Shown: positions 6,642 through 13,125 of the stretch, in pieces
Layout: each line of letters begins with the position of its first letter
Position numbering within the stretch: position 1 is the stretch's first letter
From: Microcaldota archaeon
GTDB lineage: Archaea > Micrarchaeota > Micrarchaeia > Anstonellales > Bilamarchaeaceae
Direction: 5' to 3'
Length of the DNA stretch: 16,260 nt
Assembly (NCBI GenBank): GCA_030666035.1
Contig: DAOUYQ010000001.1
Location: 1 to 16,260 of the forward strand
The notes under the pieces: model-generated
The model's input: the letters and a program-made list of their open reading frames with translations, nothing else
Databases searched by the model: none
Told to the model about the DNA's origin: nothing
Position numbers and translations under genes: made by a program

Positions 6642-8057
6642 CTAAATGGGCACATCCGCATCTCCAGGATGTTCCGGTTCGGGCATCCCGGGCTCTTCGG
6701 TCCAGGTACTTTCCCCATACATCACAAACCAGTCAACCACGAAATCCGCAATCCAGAATTTTATCCCCTCAACAAATCCAACGCCTTCGTATGTGATACG
6801 GTCCTGCTTCAGCGCACCAATTCCAGTGAGTTTTCCTTCTTCCAGCAGCTGCACAGTTAATTCATCAGTATAAATATTCATGGTCTGGTCTGGCAATTCC
6901 CCCTCCCCATATTCTGCAATTTCCCCGTTTTGCCTGATTATGTAGTATTCGCCCATTCCTTCCACATAGATGTTTGCCCGTTCATCCCCGAATATGCTGG
7001 AAATAATCGGCGAAGAGGAAATTGCATTGGAAATAGTTTCCGCTGCTTTTTCTCCTGCTTCTGCGCTTTGGGTCGTGGTTACAGCTTCAGGCTCTGTTGG
7101 CTTTATTCCTTTTGTATGGTTGCACTCCCCACACTCCCTAATCCGCGCGGGGTCGGTTTCAGGGTACATGCTTTCCCATCCTGAGGGAATGCAAAACCAG
7201 CACCCGCTCCAGTAGCTGTACACGCACTGCACACTTTCCCCTTCAGCTTCAGGTTTGCAATTCTCCTTGCACTCTGCTTCAGTTGCATAATCACCATTCT
7301 TGGTTTCGCATTTTTTTCCATAGCAGCTGCAGCAGTAAGGGCAGCAGCTCTCATCTTTTTTGCATCCAGTGGGTTTTGCAAGCGGGTCGCACGCTTCCCC
7401 CTTGCCTTTTTCCACCTCCCCATTCCCGCAGCAGCACCGGTCCGGGCAGCTCTTCCCGCACGTATCAGCAACAATTTCATCAATCAGCGATTGCGGGCAG
7501 GTTGCCTGCCCAGGGGTAGTATTGCTCATAATCCCCGCATCCCCATCTTCTAACCCCATCATGTGCCCGGCCTCATGCGCAAAATCCATATAGTGCCCCC
7601 CTTCCGTAGGCCTGCTCATCTGGTCCGACCACCAGCCAGTAAGGTTTCCCCCGGTGGAAATTCCAGGGGGATACATGTATCCCATGTATTTTTTCCCCCT
7701 GGTATCCTTGGGAGGAGTTGTAGAAAAGGGTGTAACTTTTATGCAGTGCCACTCAGTTGAGGCCTCCTTGTCGCAGTCCGCCACAGGTTTTGTATTCACC
7801 ACAAATTCAACATCACATTTGCACTCCCCAACCGTAGGCGGATCCCCACCTTCATTATTCCAGAAATCCTCTATCTCATTTTTCGCATCTGCCCTGTAAC
7901 TTGCATCCGCCCCAGAATCAAAAGCAATATTCAGCGTAATTGTGAATTTGCACGCCGCCTCATCCAACTCACACTCAGTGGCCTGCTGGGCAGCCCACGC
8001 CCCCGGAACTAAAACCAAACCCAAAACAAGCCCAAAAAGCAATATGTTCCATCTCAT
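6642..8057 (-). CDS. Secreted zinc metalloprotease (metzincin type) with Cys-rich C-terminal region
   Basis: A 471-aa exported protein. Signal peptide with hydrophobic core LLFGLVLGLVLV and an AWA cleavage site near residue 23. The catalytic motif is H161-E162-A-G-H165-M-M-G168-L-E-D171, the HExxHxxGxxD form of metzincins in which Asp replaces the third His. It is followed by GIM at 175-177 as a possible Met-turn. A Cys-rich stretch follows, with a CGNGEVEKGKGEACDP module like the CGDG module of the neighbouring lipoprotein, then Cys pairs. A C-terminal domain (about 330-471) is unrecognised. ATG 8057 is chosen because a TATA box (8077-8084) lies ~24 nt upstream; an in-frame TTG at 8072 would be too close to that box. 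Protease class is confident, substrate unknown. Confidence 0.82.
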   Translation of the reverse strand: MRWNILLFGLVLGLVLVPGAWAAQQATECELDEAACKFTITLNIAFDSGADASYRADAKNEIEDFWNNEGGDPPTVGECKCDVEFVVNTKPVADCDKEASTEWHCIKVTPFSTTPPKDTRGKKYMGYMYPPGISTGGNLTGWWSDQMSRPTEGGHYMDFAHEAGHMMGLEDGDAGIMSNTTPGQATCPQSLIDEIVADTCGKSCPDRCCCGNGEVEKGKGEACDPLAKPTGCKKDESCCPYCCSCYGKKCETKNGDYATEAECKENCKPEAEGESVQCVYSYWSGCWFCIPSGWESMYPETDPARIRECGECNHTKGIKPTEPEAVTTTQSAEAGEKAAETISNAISSSPIISSIFGDERANIYVEGMGEYYIIRQNGEIAEYGEGELPDQTMNIYTDELTVQLLEEGKLTGIGALKQDRITYEGVGFVEGIKFWIADFVVDWFVMYGESTWTEEPGMPEPEHPGDADVPI

Positions 8058-8076
8058 GGTGCAATATCTCAAATAT

Positions 8077-8084
8077 ATTTATAA
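8077..8084 (-). promoter_or_regulatory. TATA box of the metalloprotease gene
   Basis: Reads TTATAAAT on the minus strand, centred about 24 nt from ATG 8057, indicating a nearly leaderless mRNA. Confidence 0.5.
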
Positions 8085-8152
8085 TTGGATAAGTTATCCT
8101 GCTGGTTTGGGGCTGTTTTGCACGAGGATATAGTTCTACGCTAAATAAGAAC

Positions 8153-8161
8153 CTTTTAATC
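8153..8161 (+). promoter_or_regulatory. TATA-like box of the ankyrin-protein gene
   Basis: CTTTTAATC is centred 27 nt upstream of ATG 8184, supporting a leaderless start there. Confidence 0.4.
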
Positions 8162-8183
8162 ATTTTCTTAACACACTATCCTT

Positions 8184-10115
8184 ATGCCACCTTCATTCTC
8201 CCCCCAAAAGGGAAACAGGAAAACTGCAGCAATTCCCCCCAAAAAGCAAAGAGGCAACCGTGCAGTTAAAGGCAGTTTTGGCATTTTGCTAGAAGATGCT
8301 GCAACACGCTTCGGCCTGTCCTCTGATGCATTCAAAAAGATTTTTGACTCCCGCCTCGAGCCGGGGGCAAGGGGCAAAAAGAACCAGGATGTGCGGGTAA
8401 AGCTGCATTTTGATTTTGCCTGCCGGGAAATCCTCCTTGCAGGTGGGCTTGCGAGCACCTCAATAATCCCCCATGAGCACGTGGAATATATTGCACAGTA
8501 CCTGGAGCTCCGCTCCCTCACAAGGGGAGAAACCATTATTCCTGTTTCGGATGCGTTTGGAGGGGGAAAGGGCAAAAAGGATATGGAGCAGCTGAGGGAA
8601 TTTATTTCAACACATCTTCTCCTTCCCCCGGAAACAGAGCTCCCCACACTCCTCTTCTCGCCAAAATTGCCCAGCTTCAGGGCAAATCTCCGGGAATTCA
8701 ATGGAACCGCGTATTGCGAGCCACGCTTTTCCAGGGGAATAATTTTTGCCTCCCGCCTCCCGGGCAGCTCAGAATATATGGTGAAGCGCGCCGCAAATAA
8801 GCTCTCCGCAGAGCTGAAGCTCCAGCCTTCCCCAAAAGAAGTCCCCTTTGAATTGGGACTAAAGCTCTGGATTGCAAATACATTTTATCAGGATAATCTC
8901 CCTGGCATTTCCCCTTTCCTAAAGCAGCTTGTTTCTGAAGCAGCAGAATTCTTCTCCGAATCTGGGGCAAAATACTCAAATAGATTTTTGGATATGGATA
9001 TTTTAGGGAGAGCGCGGGGAAGGGCACAGAAAAAGTTCTGGGAGAATAAAAGCCCGGAGGAAAAAATGGGCTATGCAAAATGGCTTATACAAGGCCGCGG
9101 GATAATAACCTACAGGGAGTTCACCAGCACAGCCCCTTCCACTATTGTGAATTTCATTAAAGAAGACCCCTCCCGCAGGGAAACCCTTGGCCTCTTGAGC
9201 AAGAAGCGGGGCAGGCCCAGGAAGAATGATGCCATGCGGGCAGACGATTTCTCCCCTGAATTCAGCGATAATGAGTCCCCCACCTTTGATACTCATCCCC
9301 CTTCCCGCTCAGGAATGGATTTGCTGCAGGAATATGGAATTAAAGTACGCCCGGATTCAACAGCCCCTCTGGATTTTTCCAGGGGGGCTTCGCTCTTTGA
9401 CCCAATCGAAGAGCCTGCAAGAGACTCGTACCTTTCTAGCGCCCCCAGAACAAAACCTTTTGGTTCACGATTTCCAAATGAGAAGCGGTCCCTTGTTTCC
9501 TGGAGCCCTGCAGAAGCGCACGAAGAAGACATTGAAATTATTTTTGCCAGGTTCATTACCTGGAACCGCTGCCCGGAAAATGAGCAGGAGCACCTGAAAA
9601 AAATAATCTTCCGGGAAATCAAAACCGGAAGCAAAGAAAGAATTACCAAATTATTAGCCTGGACCGGAGTGCCCCTGGATATTGAAGATGAGAATGGAAC
9701 CCCCCTCCTTTTTGCTGCTGCACAAAAGCCCAAAACCGGAGCCCTGGAAGCCCTCCTTGCTTTTGAAGGAAAATTAAATCTGGAGCAAAGAGAAAAAAGA
9801 AACCAGGACACAGCATTAATGAGGGCCTCATTTGCTGGAAACACCCCTGCAGCAGAGCTTCTTGCAGGCACAGGCGCAAAACTGGATGCAAGAAATTCCC
9901 AAAAGCAAACTGCCCTAATGCTTGCAGCCTGGGACAGGCACCCAAAAACAATAAGAAAGCTAATTGAGCTTGGTGCAGACCCCACCCTCAAAGACAAGTC
10001 CAAAAGAACTGCAGCAGACTATGCAGAGCTAAGCAAAAACAAAAAACTAGCCGCAGAGCTGCGCAAAGCAGAAAAAGCCTGGGGAACAAAGCAGAAGAAG
10101 CGCAAGAGGGGCTAA
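8184..10115 (+). CDS. Large protein with AT-hook-like motif and C-terminal ankyrin repeats
   Basis: A 643-aa soluble protein. The N-terminal ~25 residues are basic and disordered-looking. A predicted helical region spans about 30-335. At 340-347 is KKRGRPRK, which fits the AT-hook core GRP flanked by basic residues and suggests minor-groove binding to AT-rich DNA. A Ser/Pro/Asp-rich linker follows (about 350-450). From about 485 to 625 there are four ankyrin-type repeats (GTPLLFAAA, DTALMRASFAGN, QTALMLAAW, RTAADYAEL), for protein-protein contact. The C terminus is Lys/Arg-rich. No enzyme motif is visible and I do not recognise the N-terminal region. Start ATG 8184 fits a leaderless mRNA. Confidence 0.8.
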   Translation: MPPSFSPQKGNRKTAAIPPKKQRGNRAVKGSFGILLEDAATRFGLSSDAFKKIFDSRLEPGARGKKNQDVRVKLHFDFACREILLAGGLASTSIIPHEHVEYIAQYLELRSLTRGETIIPVSDAFGGGKGKKDMEQLREFISTHLLLPPETELPTLLFSPKLPSFRANLREFNGTAYCEPRFSRGIIFASRLPGSSEYMVKRAANKLSAELKLQPSPKEVPFELGLKLWIANTFYQDNLPGISPFLKQLVSEAAEFFSESGAKYSNRFLDMDILGRARGRAQKKFWENKSPEEKMGYAKWLIQGRGIITYREFTSTAPSTIVNFIKEDPSRRETLGLLSKKRGRPRKNDAMRADDFSPEFSDNESPTFDTHPPSRSGMDLLQEYGIKVRPDSTAPLDFSRGASLFDPIEEPARDSYLSSAPRTKPFGSRFPNEKRSLVSWSPAEAHEEDIEIIFARFITWNRCPENEQEHLKKIIFREIKTGSKERITKLLAWTGVPLDIEDENGTPLLFAAAQKPKTGALEALLAFEGKLNLEQREKRNQDTALMRASFAGNTPAAELLAGTGAKLDARNSQKQTALMLAAWDRHPKTIRKLIELGADPTLKDKSKRTAADYAELSKNKKLAAELRKAEKAWGTKQKKRKRG

Positions 10116-10124
10116 TTTATATTC
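10116..10124 (+). promoter_or_regulatory. TATA box of the EF1A-like gene
   Basis: ATTTATATT overlaps the end of the preceding gene region (its stop is 10113-10115) and predicts transcription start near 10146, about 7 nt before ATG 10153. Confidence 0.45.
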
Positions 10125-10152
10125 CCTTATGTATCTTATTTTCTAGATTCCC

Positions 10153-11058
10153 ATGTTTATCGCAATACTCTCTGATAACCCTGCAGCACGGGCGGATTTC
10201 TGCAAAAAGATAGGAAAGGAAACCGGTAGCGGAGACATCACGTTCTACACCTCCAATTTCCAGGGAACAATCCGCACGCTTCTTGAGCCAACACTCTACC
10301 CGGACAAGCTCCAGCCCCTTCTTTATGCGCTTTCAATTGCAGATTATATTGTATTGCTTGCAGATTCCCCCACCCCCCGGATTGGGGAACTAATTGTTGC
10401 CCTTGGCCTCTTAAAAAAAGAAAAAGGCATCCTCCTCTCCCGCACAGAGCTCCCCATAAAAGGCACAGTGCTTGAAAAATATGAACACCTCTCTTCCCCA
10501 GAAGAAGCAAAGCAAAAGATTCTTTCCCTCCAGGCCCCCCCAGCTGAAGGCGAGCTCCTTGCACTAATAGATAGCGCCTTCCAGGTAAAGAGCGTAGGAA
10601 ATGTAATGCTAGGCGCAGTAAAATCCGGTTCAATTAAAAAGCGCGACAAACTCGTTTACCTCCCCTCAAAAACAGAAATTGAGGTAAAAAGCATCCAGCT
10701 CAACGACAAAGAGGTAGATGAAGTGCCTGCAGGAGGCCGTTTTGGAATCTGCTACAAAGGAGGCCCGATTGAGCGGGGAATTCTTGCTCCCCCCTCCAAT
10801 TCATTCAATTTAGCCACCTCAATTCCCGGAACCCTCTCAAAATCCCCTTTCTATAAATCCGGGCTCCCCAAAAAAATCCATGCATATACTAATCTCCAAT
10901 TTGTAGAAGGCACTGTTTCCGATTCCCAGCTTTCCCTGGAAAAGCCCCTCGCATTTTTGGGCGGAAAGCCAATTTTGCTTGTGGACCCGGGAAACCCAAA
11001 ATTAAGAATCTGCGGAACCTTCACTCCGAACCGCAGGGGGGAGTTCCCCCCTTTCTGA
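10153..11058 (+). CDS. EF1A/SelB-like translation-factor paralog with degenerate G domain
   Basis: A 301-aa protein. Residues ~135-210 are a good EF-Tu domain II: VGNVMLGAVKSGSIKKRDKL, then IEVKSIQLNDKEVDEVPAG and a final GGPIERG. An EF-Tu domain III-like beta region follows. The N-terminal ~130 residues occupy the place of the GTPase domain but lack its motifs: no GxxxxGK P loop (LSDNPAARADFCKK instead), no DxPG, no NKxD. It therefore probably does not hydrolyse GTP. Archaeal translation-factor paralogs with degenerate G domains are known; their role is unclear. The last ~11 codons (TPNRRGEFPPF) and the stop lie inside repeat copy B, so the C terminus appears to be repeat-derived. Confidence 0.75.
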   Translation: MFIAILSDNPAARADFCKKIGKETGSGDITFYTSNFQGTIRTLLEPTLYPDKLQPLLYALSIADYIVLLADSPTPRIGELIVALGLLKKEKGILLSRTELPIKGTVLEKYEHLSSPEEAKQKILSLQAPPAEGELLALIDSAFQVKSVGNVMLGAVKSGSIKKRDKLVYLPSKTEIEVKSIQLNDKEVDEVPAGGRFGICYKGGPIERGILAPPSNSFNLATSIPGTLSKSPFYKSGLPKKIHAYTNLQFVEGTVSDSQLSLEKPLAFLGGKPILLVDPGNPKLRICGTFTPNRRGEFPPF

Positions 11059-11220
11059 GAAATCTGCGATTTCTTCTCTGGAGCAGAGCTCCAGACAGTT
11101 TGAGGTTCTTCCTGATTCCCCCCCATTTTTGGATATTATTCTATAGAGGGCTAATAAAAGGCAGGTCAATACGCTTGCGCGCATCGACCTGCCTGCCCTC
11201 TGCAGAAGGTAATTTGGTGT
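11021..11220 (+). repeat. Modular hairpin-rich repeat, copy B
   Basis: Shortest copy. Core TCCGAACCGC (11025-11034), hairpin GGGGGG-AGTT-CCCCCC, then a hairpin doublet inserted at 11054-11095 exactly between CCTT and CAGTTTGAGG, a junction that is uninterrupted in copies A and C. GGATATTATTC and a stem GGCAGGTC/GACCTGCC (11160-11167 with 11184-11191) follow. The end CTGCAGAAG...TTTGGTGT matches copy A. The first 38 nt are translated as the end of the EF1A-like gene, whose stop lies in the inserted doublet. Confidence 0.85.
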
Positions 11221-11223
11221 TTT

Positions 11224-11304
11224 CATAGAAAGTAGTCCTACCTCCCGTGTGCAGGCTGTTCAATTGTTTATATTATTGCCTGCACACACGAACTAATTTC
11301 TATG
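11224..11304 (+). repeat. 81-nt compound inverted repeat
   Basis: Outer arms CATAGAAAGTAGT and ACTAATTTCTATG pair over 13 positions with one mismatch. Inner arms GTGTGCAGGC and GCCTGCACAC pair perfectly over 10, around a 21-nt AT-rich loop. An asymmetric internal loop lies between the two stems. It starts 4 nt after repeat copy B ends. It could be a MITE-like insertion, a small structured RNA or a terminator; there is no clear target duplication. Confidence 0.55.
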
Positions 11305-11335
11305 CCACTGGACACTCCCAAGATTAAATAGTTTG

Positions 11336-11434
11336 TCAGCTTGCCACTCTGCCGATTGGGAATTTCACCCCAGAATAATTAATTTTGAACATCACTCCAA
11401 ATCCTTTTCCCATGCCCATTCCATTTGCAAACAC
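11336..11434 (-). CDS. Possible 32-aa glycine-rich peptide
   Basis: GTG 11434 opens a 33-codon frame (with stop) ending at 11336, encoding a Gly-rich peptide that begins MFANGMGMGKGFGVMFK. Its only support is context: the minus-strand box TTTATATATG (11456-11465) is centred about 26 nt upstream, predicting a leaderless start at this GTG, and the repeated 30-bp element lies just behind that box. The frame stays open further upstream, so coding use is uncertain. No family is recognised. Confidence 0.28.
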   Translation of the reverse strand: MFANGMGMGKGFGVMFKINYSGVKFPIGRVAS

Positions 11435-11455
11435 CAATTCTATTTGGAAAAAGTA

Positions 11456-11465
11456 CATATATAAA
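11456..11465 (-). promoter_or_regulatory. TATA box between the 30-bp element and a small ORF
   Basis: Reads TTTATATATG on the minus strand (CATATATAAA on plus). As a minus-strand promoter it starts 6 nt after the 30-bp element, the same spacing as at 2079/2085. Its near symmetry means plus-strand use cannot be excluded. Confidence 0.4.
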
Positions 11466-11470
11466 GAAAA

Positions 11471-11500
11471 GGAGGGGGTAGGTTTCCACTGTTTCCGGTG
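11471..11500 (-). repeat. 30-bp promoter-proximal element, copy 2 (inverted)
   Basis: Read on the minus strand it is identical to 2050-2079 except for one base. It contains the doubled GGAAAC hexamer and ends 5 nt before the TATA-like box at 11456-11465. On the plus strand the region downstream (to the T run 11522-11529) can also fold through GGGGT/ACCCC and CCGG-TGCT-CCGG, so a small plus-strand RNA is an alternative reading. Confidence 0.6.
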
Positions 11501-11547
11501 CTCCGGGCGCAACCCCAAAAGCCTTTTTTGAAAATCAAGGCAAACCA

Positions 11548-11556
11548 TTTATATAT
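11548..11556 (+). promoter_or_regulatory. TATA box of the 71-aa gene
   Basis: TTTATATAT is centred 25 nt upstream of ATG 11577 and predicts a leaderless mRNA for the 71-aa gene/cyclophilin operon. Confidence 0.6.
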
Positions 11557-11576
11557 CTAGGGGAAGAAACCCATCT

Positions 11577-11792
11577 ATGAAGAGGAAGGAAATCAAATTC
11601 ACTGCAAACCTCCAGGAGGAATCCGGCCAGGAATTGCTCAGGCAGGACACTGAAAAAATACGGGAATTGAACCCTGGCTTCCAGCCCCCAATGCTGGTTA
11701 GCCCCCTGGACTCTCTTATGGGTAAACCGCCCAGGCCAATTGAAGGGAAAACCTTTCTCTCGATGCCCATAAAGAAAGAAAAAAAAGAATAA
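11577..11792 (+). CDS. Hypothetical 71-aa protein
   Basis: A soluble basic protein with a Pro-rich middle (LNPGFQPPMLVSPLDSL) and a Lys-rich tail (PIKKEKKE); probably largely disordered. No family is recognised. Evidence that it is real: a strong TATA box with exact leaderless spacing to ATG 11577, and tight linkage (31 nt) to the cyclophilin gene, which has its own ribosome site, implying one operon. Confidence 0.6.
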   Translation: MKRKEIKFTANLQEESGQELLRQDTEKIRELNPGFQPPMLVSPLDSLMGKPPRPIEGKTFLSMPIKKEKKE

Positions 11793-11823
11793 TCCCCTTG
11801 CTTACTGATTCAGGTGAATATAT

Positions 11824-12519
11824 ATGGAAAATACAAATTTGGCAATACTTGTTCTTGGGGCAGTCGTCCTGATTCTCCTGGCAGTAGTTCTGCTTTCCCC
11901 TTCCCCAATTTCCCAAACAATTGTTCTGGAAGAAGAGGATACAGATGCAGGAGAAACCACTGAACCAACAGAAGAAACACAAGGAACCGAAGAAATTCCC
12001 GAAGCGGAAACCGAAGATGAAAAAGAGCCCGAAATAGTTGTCATTGAAACAAGCAAAGGAACAATTGAAGTGGAACTGGACCGTGAAAGCGCACCGGTTA
12101 CCGTGGAAAACTTTGCCACTTATGTAAATGAAGGATTTTATGACGGAACAGTATTCCACCGGGTAATCAATGGATTCATGGTCCAGGGCGGCGGTTTCAC
12201 CCCAGAGGGAACCCAAAAGGAAACCCACCCCCCAATTATCCTGGAATCCAGTAACGGGCTGAAAAACAAAAGGGGAACAGTCGCAATGGCCCGCACAATG
12301 GACCCAGATTCCGCAACCTCCCAATTCTTCATCAGTGTTGCAGACAACAGTTTCCTTGACTATTCTCCGGGAAATCCTGGATATGCAGTATTCGGAAAAG
12401 TGGTTTCAGGGATGGACACCGTAGACAAAATAAAAGAAGTTGAAACCACATCCAAATATGGAATGGGCGACTGGCCCACCGAGGACGTGCTAATCCTAAA
12501 AGTTTACATGAAGAACTAA
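11824..12519 (+). CDS. Membrane-anchored cyclophilin-type peptidyl-prolyl isomerase
   Basis: A 231-aa protein. Residues ~6-25 form a transmembrane anchor (LAILVLGAVVLILLAVVLL) and ~30-70 an acidic Glu/Thr stalk. The cyclophilin domain (~72-231) includes FHRVINGFMVQGG with the catalytic R113 and F118, M119, Q121, the segment GTVAMARTMDPDSATSQFFI, and the C-terminal YAVFGKVVSGMDTVDKI. It catalyses cis-trans proline isomerisation and, with this anchor, most likely assists folding of exported proteins outside the membrane. The start is set by AGGTGA (11812-11817) 6 nt before ATG 11824. It is the second gene of an operon with the 71-aa protein. Repeat copy C begins immediately after the stop. Confidence 0.95.
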   Translation: MENTNLAILVLGAVVLILLAVVLLSPSPISQTIVLEEEDTDAGETTEPTEETQGTEEIPEAETEDEKEPEIVVIETSKGTIEVELDRESAPVTVENFATYVNEGFYDGTVFHRVINGFMVQGGGFTPEGTQKETHPPIILESSNGLKNKRGTVAMARTMDPDSATSQFFISVADNSFLDYSPGNPGYAVFGKVVSGMDTVDKIKEVETTSKYGMGDWPTEDVLILKVYMKN

Positions 12520-12785
12520 TCTCTCCGAACCGCAGGGGTCATACTGTGTAGCTCTGTTGTTGGTGTTCCGCTCCATTCTATATGTTTTGATATTAAGTCG
12601 CTAAATGCACGAGCTACACAGTATGAGGGGACACCCCCCTTCAGTTTGAGGTTCTTCCTGATTCCCCCCGATATATGGATATTATTCTGCACTAGGGCCA
12701 TTAAAGGAATATCAATTCGCACTTGCGCATTAATATCTGAGAAATCTACCGATTTCTTCTCTCCAGGCAAGCTGGAGATGCTGCA
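12520..12785 (+). repeat. Modular hairpin-rich repeat, copy C
   Basis: Begins directly after the cyclophilin stop: TCCGAACCGC (12524-12533), then the G/C hairpin split by an 88-bp inverted-end insertion (12539-12626), then CAGTTTGAGGTTCTTCCTGA, and the distal block around GGATATTATTC, nearly identical to copy A. A stem around a CGC-ACTT-GCG core follows, with mismatches at the same places as copy B's stem. Then comes a hairpin doublet (12739-12776). The CTGCAGAAG tail of A and B is absent, so the 3' end is truncated or replaced. The convergent MscL-like gene ends 19 nt further on. Confidence 0.85.
12539..12626 (+). mobile_element. 88-bp MITE-like element inserted in repeat copy C
   Basis: Perfect 16-bp terminal inverted repeats, TCATACTGTGTAGCTC at the left and its reverse complement at the right (12611-12626). 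They flank a 56-bp AT-rich interior without coding capacity. GGGG stands on both sides (12535-12538 and 12627-12630), compatible with a 4-bp target duplication, though the target is G-rich and this may be chance. Copies A and B lack it, so it is an insertion. It would need a transposase supplied in trans. Confidence 0.7.
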
Positions 12786-12804
12786 ATTGGGCATTTCATT
12801 TTTC

Positions 12805-13116
12805 CTATTTGTGGATGCTTTTGGTTATCTTTGCCATAAGCAATTTCTTTACCACAATAAACACAACCATTGCAATTATTATGAAATTTATCAATGCTGC
12901 CAAAAATGGGCCCCATCCAAATACAAAAGGCCCAATTGCAAGTGTTGCGGTTTGCCAGCTTCCCTGTGAGAGCAATGGGTTGCTAAGGGGCATTACCATG
13001 TTCTCCACAAATGAGTTTACCAGGTCATTAGTTGCAATTCCCATAATAAATGCCAGCGCAATTCCCACTATCTTGTATTCCATTAGGAATTCCCTGAATT
13101 CTTCTGCGATTTTCAT
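12805..13116 (-). CDS. MscL-like mechanosensitive channel protein
   Basis: A 103-aa membrane protein. The N-terminal amphipathic stretch EEFREFLMEYKIVGIALAFI leads into TM1, then NDLVNSFVENMVMP, matching the MscL order (FREF, glycine/alanine-rich TM1, Asn/Val-rich end, xMP). TM2 is FLAALINFIIIAMVVFIVVKKL, followed by a short basic tail. MscL forms a homopentamer that opens under membrane tension to release solutes after osmotic downshock. The protein is shorter than the bacterial channel (about 130-150 aa), mainly at the C-terminal bundle. It is second in an operon, 9 nt after the preceding gene. Confidence 0.78.
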   Translation of the reverse strand: MKIAEEFREFLMEYKIVGIALAFIMGIATNDLVNSFVENMVMPLSNPLLSQGSWQTATLAIGPFVFGWGPFLAALINFIIIAMVVFIVVKKLLMAKITKSIHK

Positions 13117-13125
13117 TATTTTGCC

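Noticed and set aside
9293..10003. 236-codon minus-strand open frame
   Set aside because: Opposite the ankyrin repeats, with Ser/Arg-rich composition and no promoter or ribosome site.
6267..12785. Recurring short hairpin sequences as a CRISPR array
   Set aside because: The copies are kilobases apart, of unequal length and modular, with no regularly spaced repeats or spacers, and no cas genes are present.
12646..12969. 107-codon plus-strand frame running out of repeat copy C
   Set aside because: It spans the repeat and the antisense of the MscL-like gene and has no protein-like pattern.
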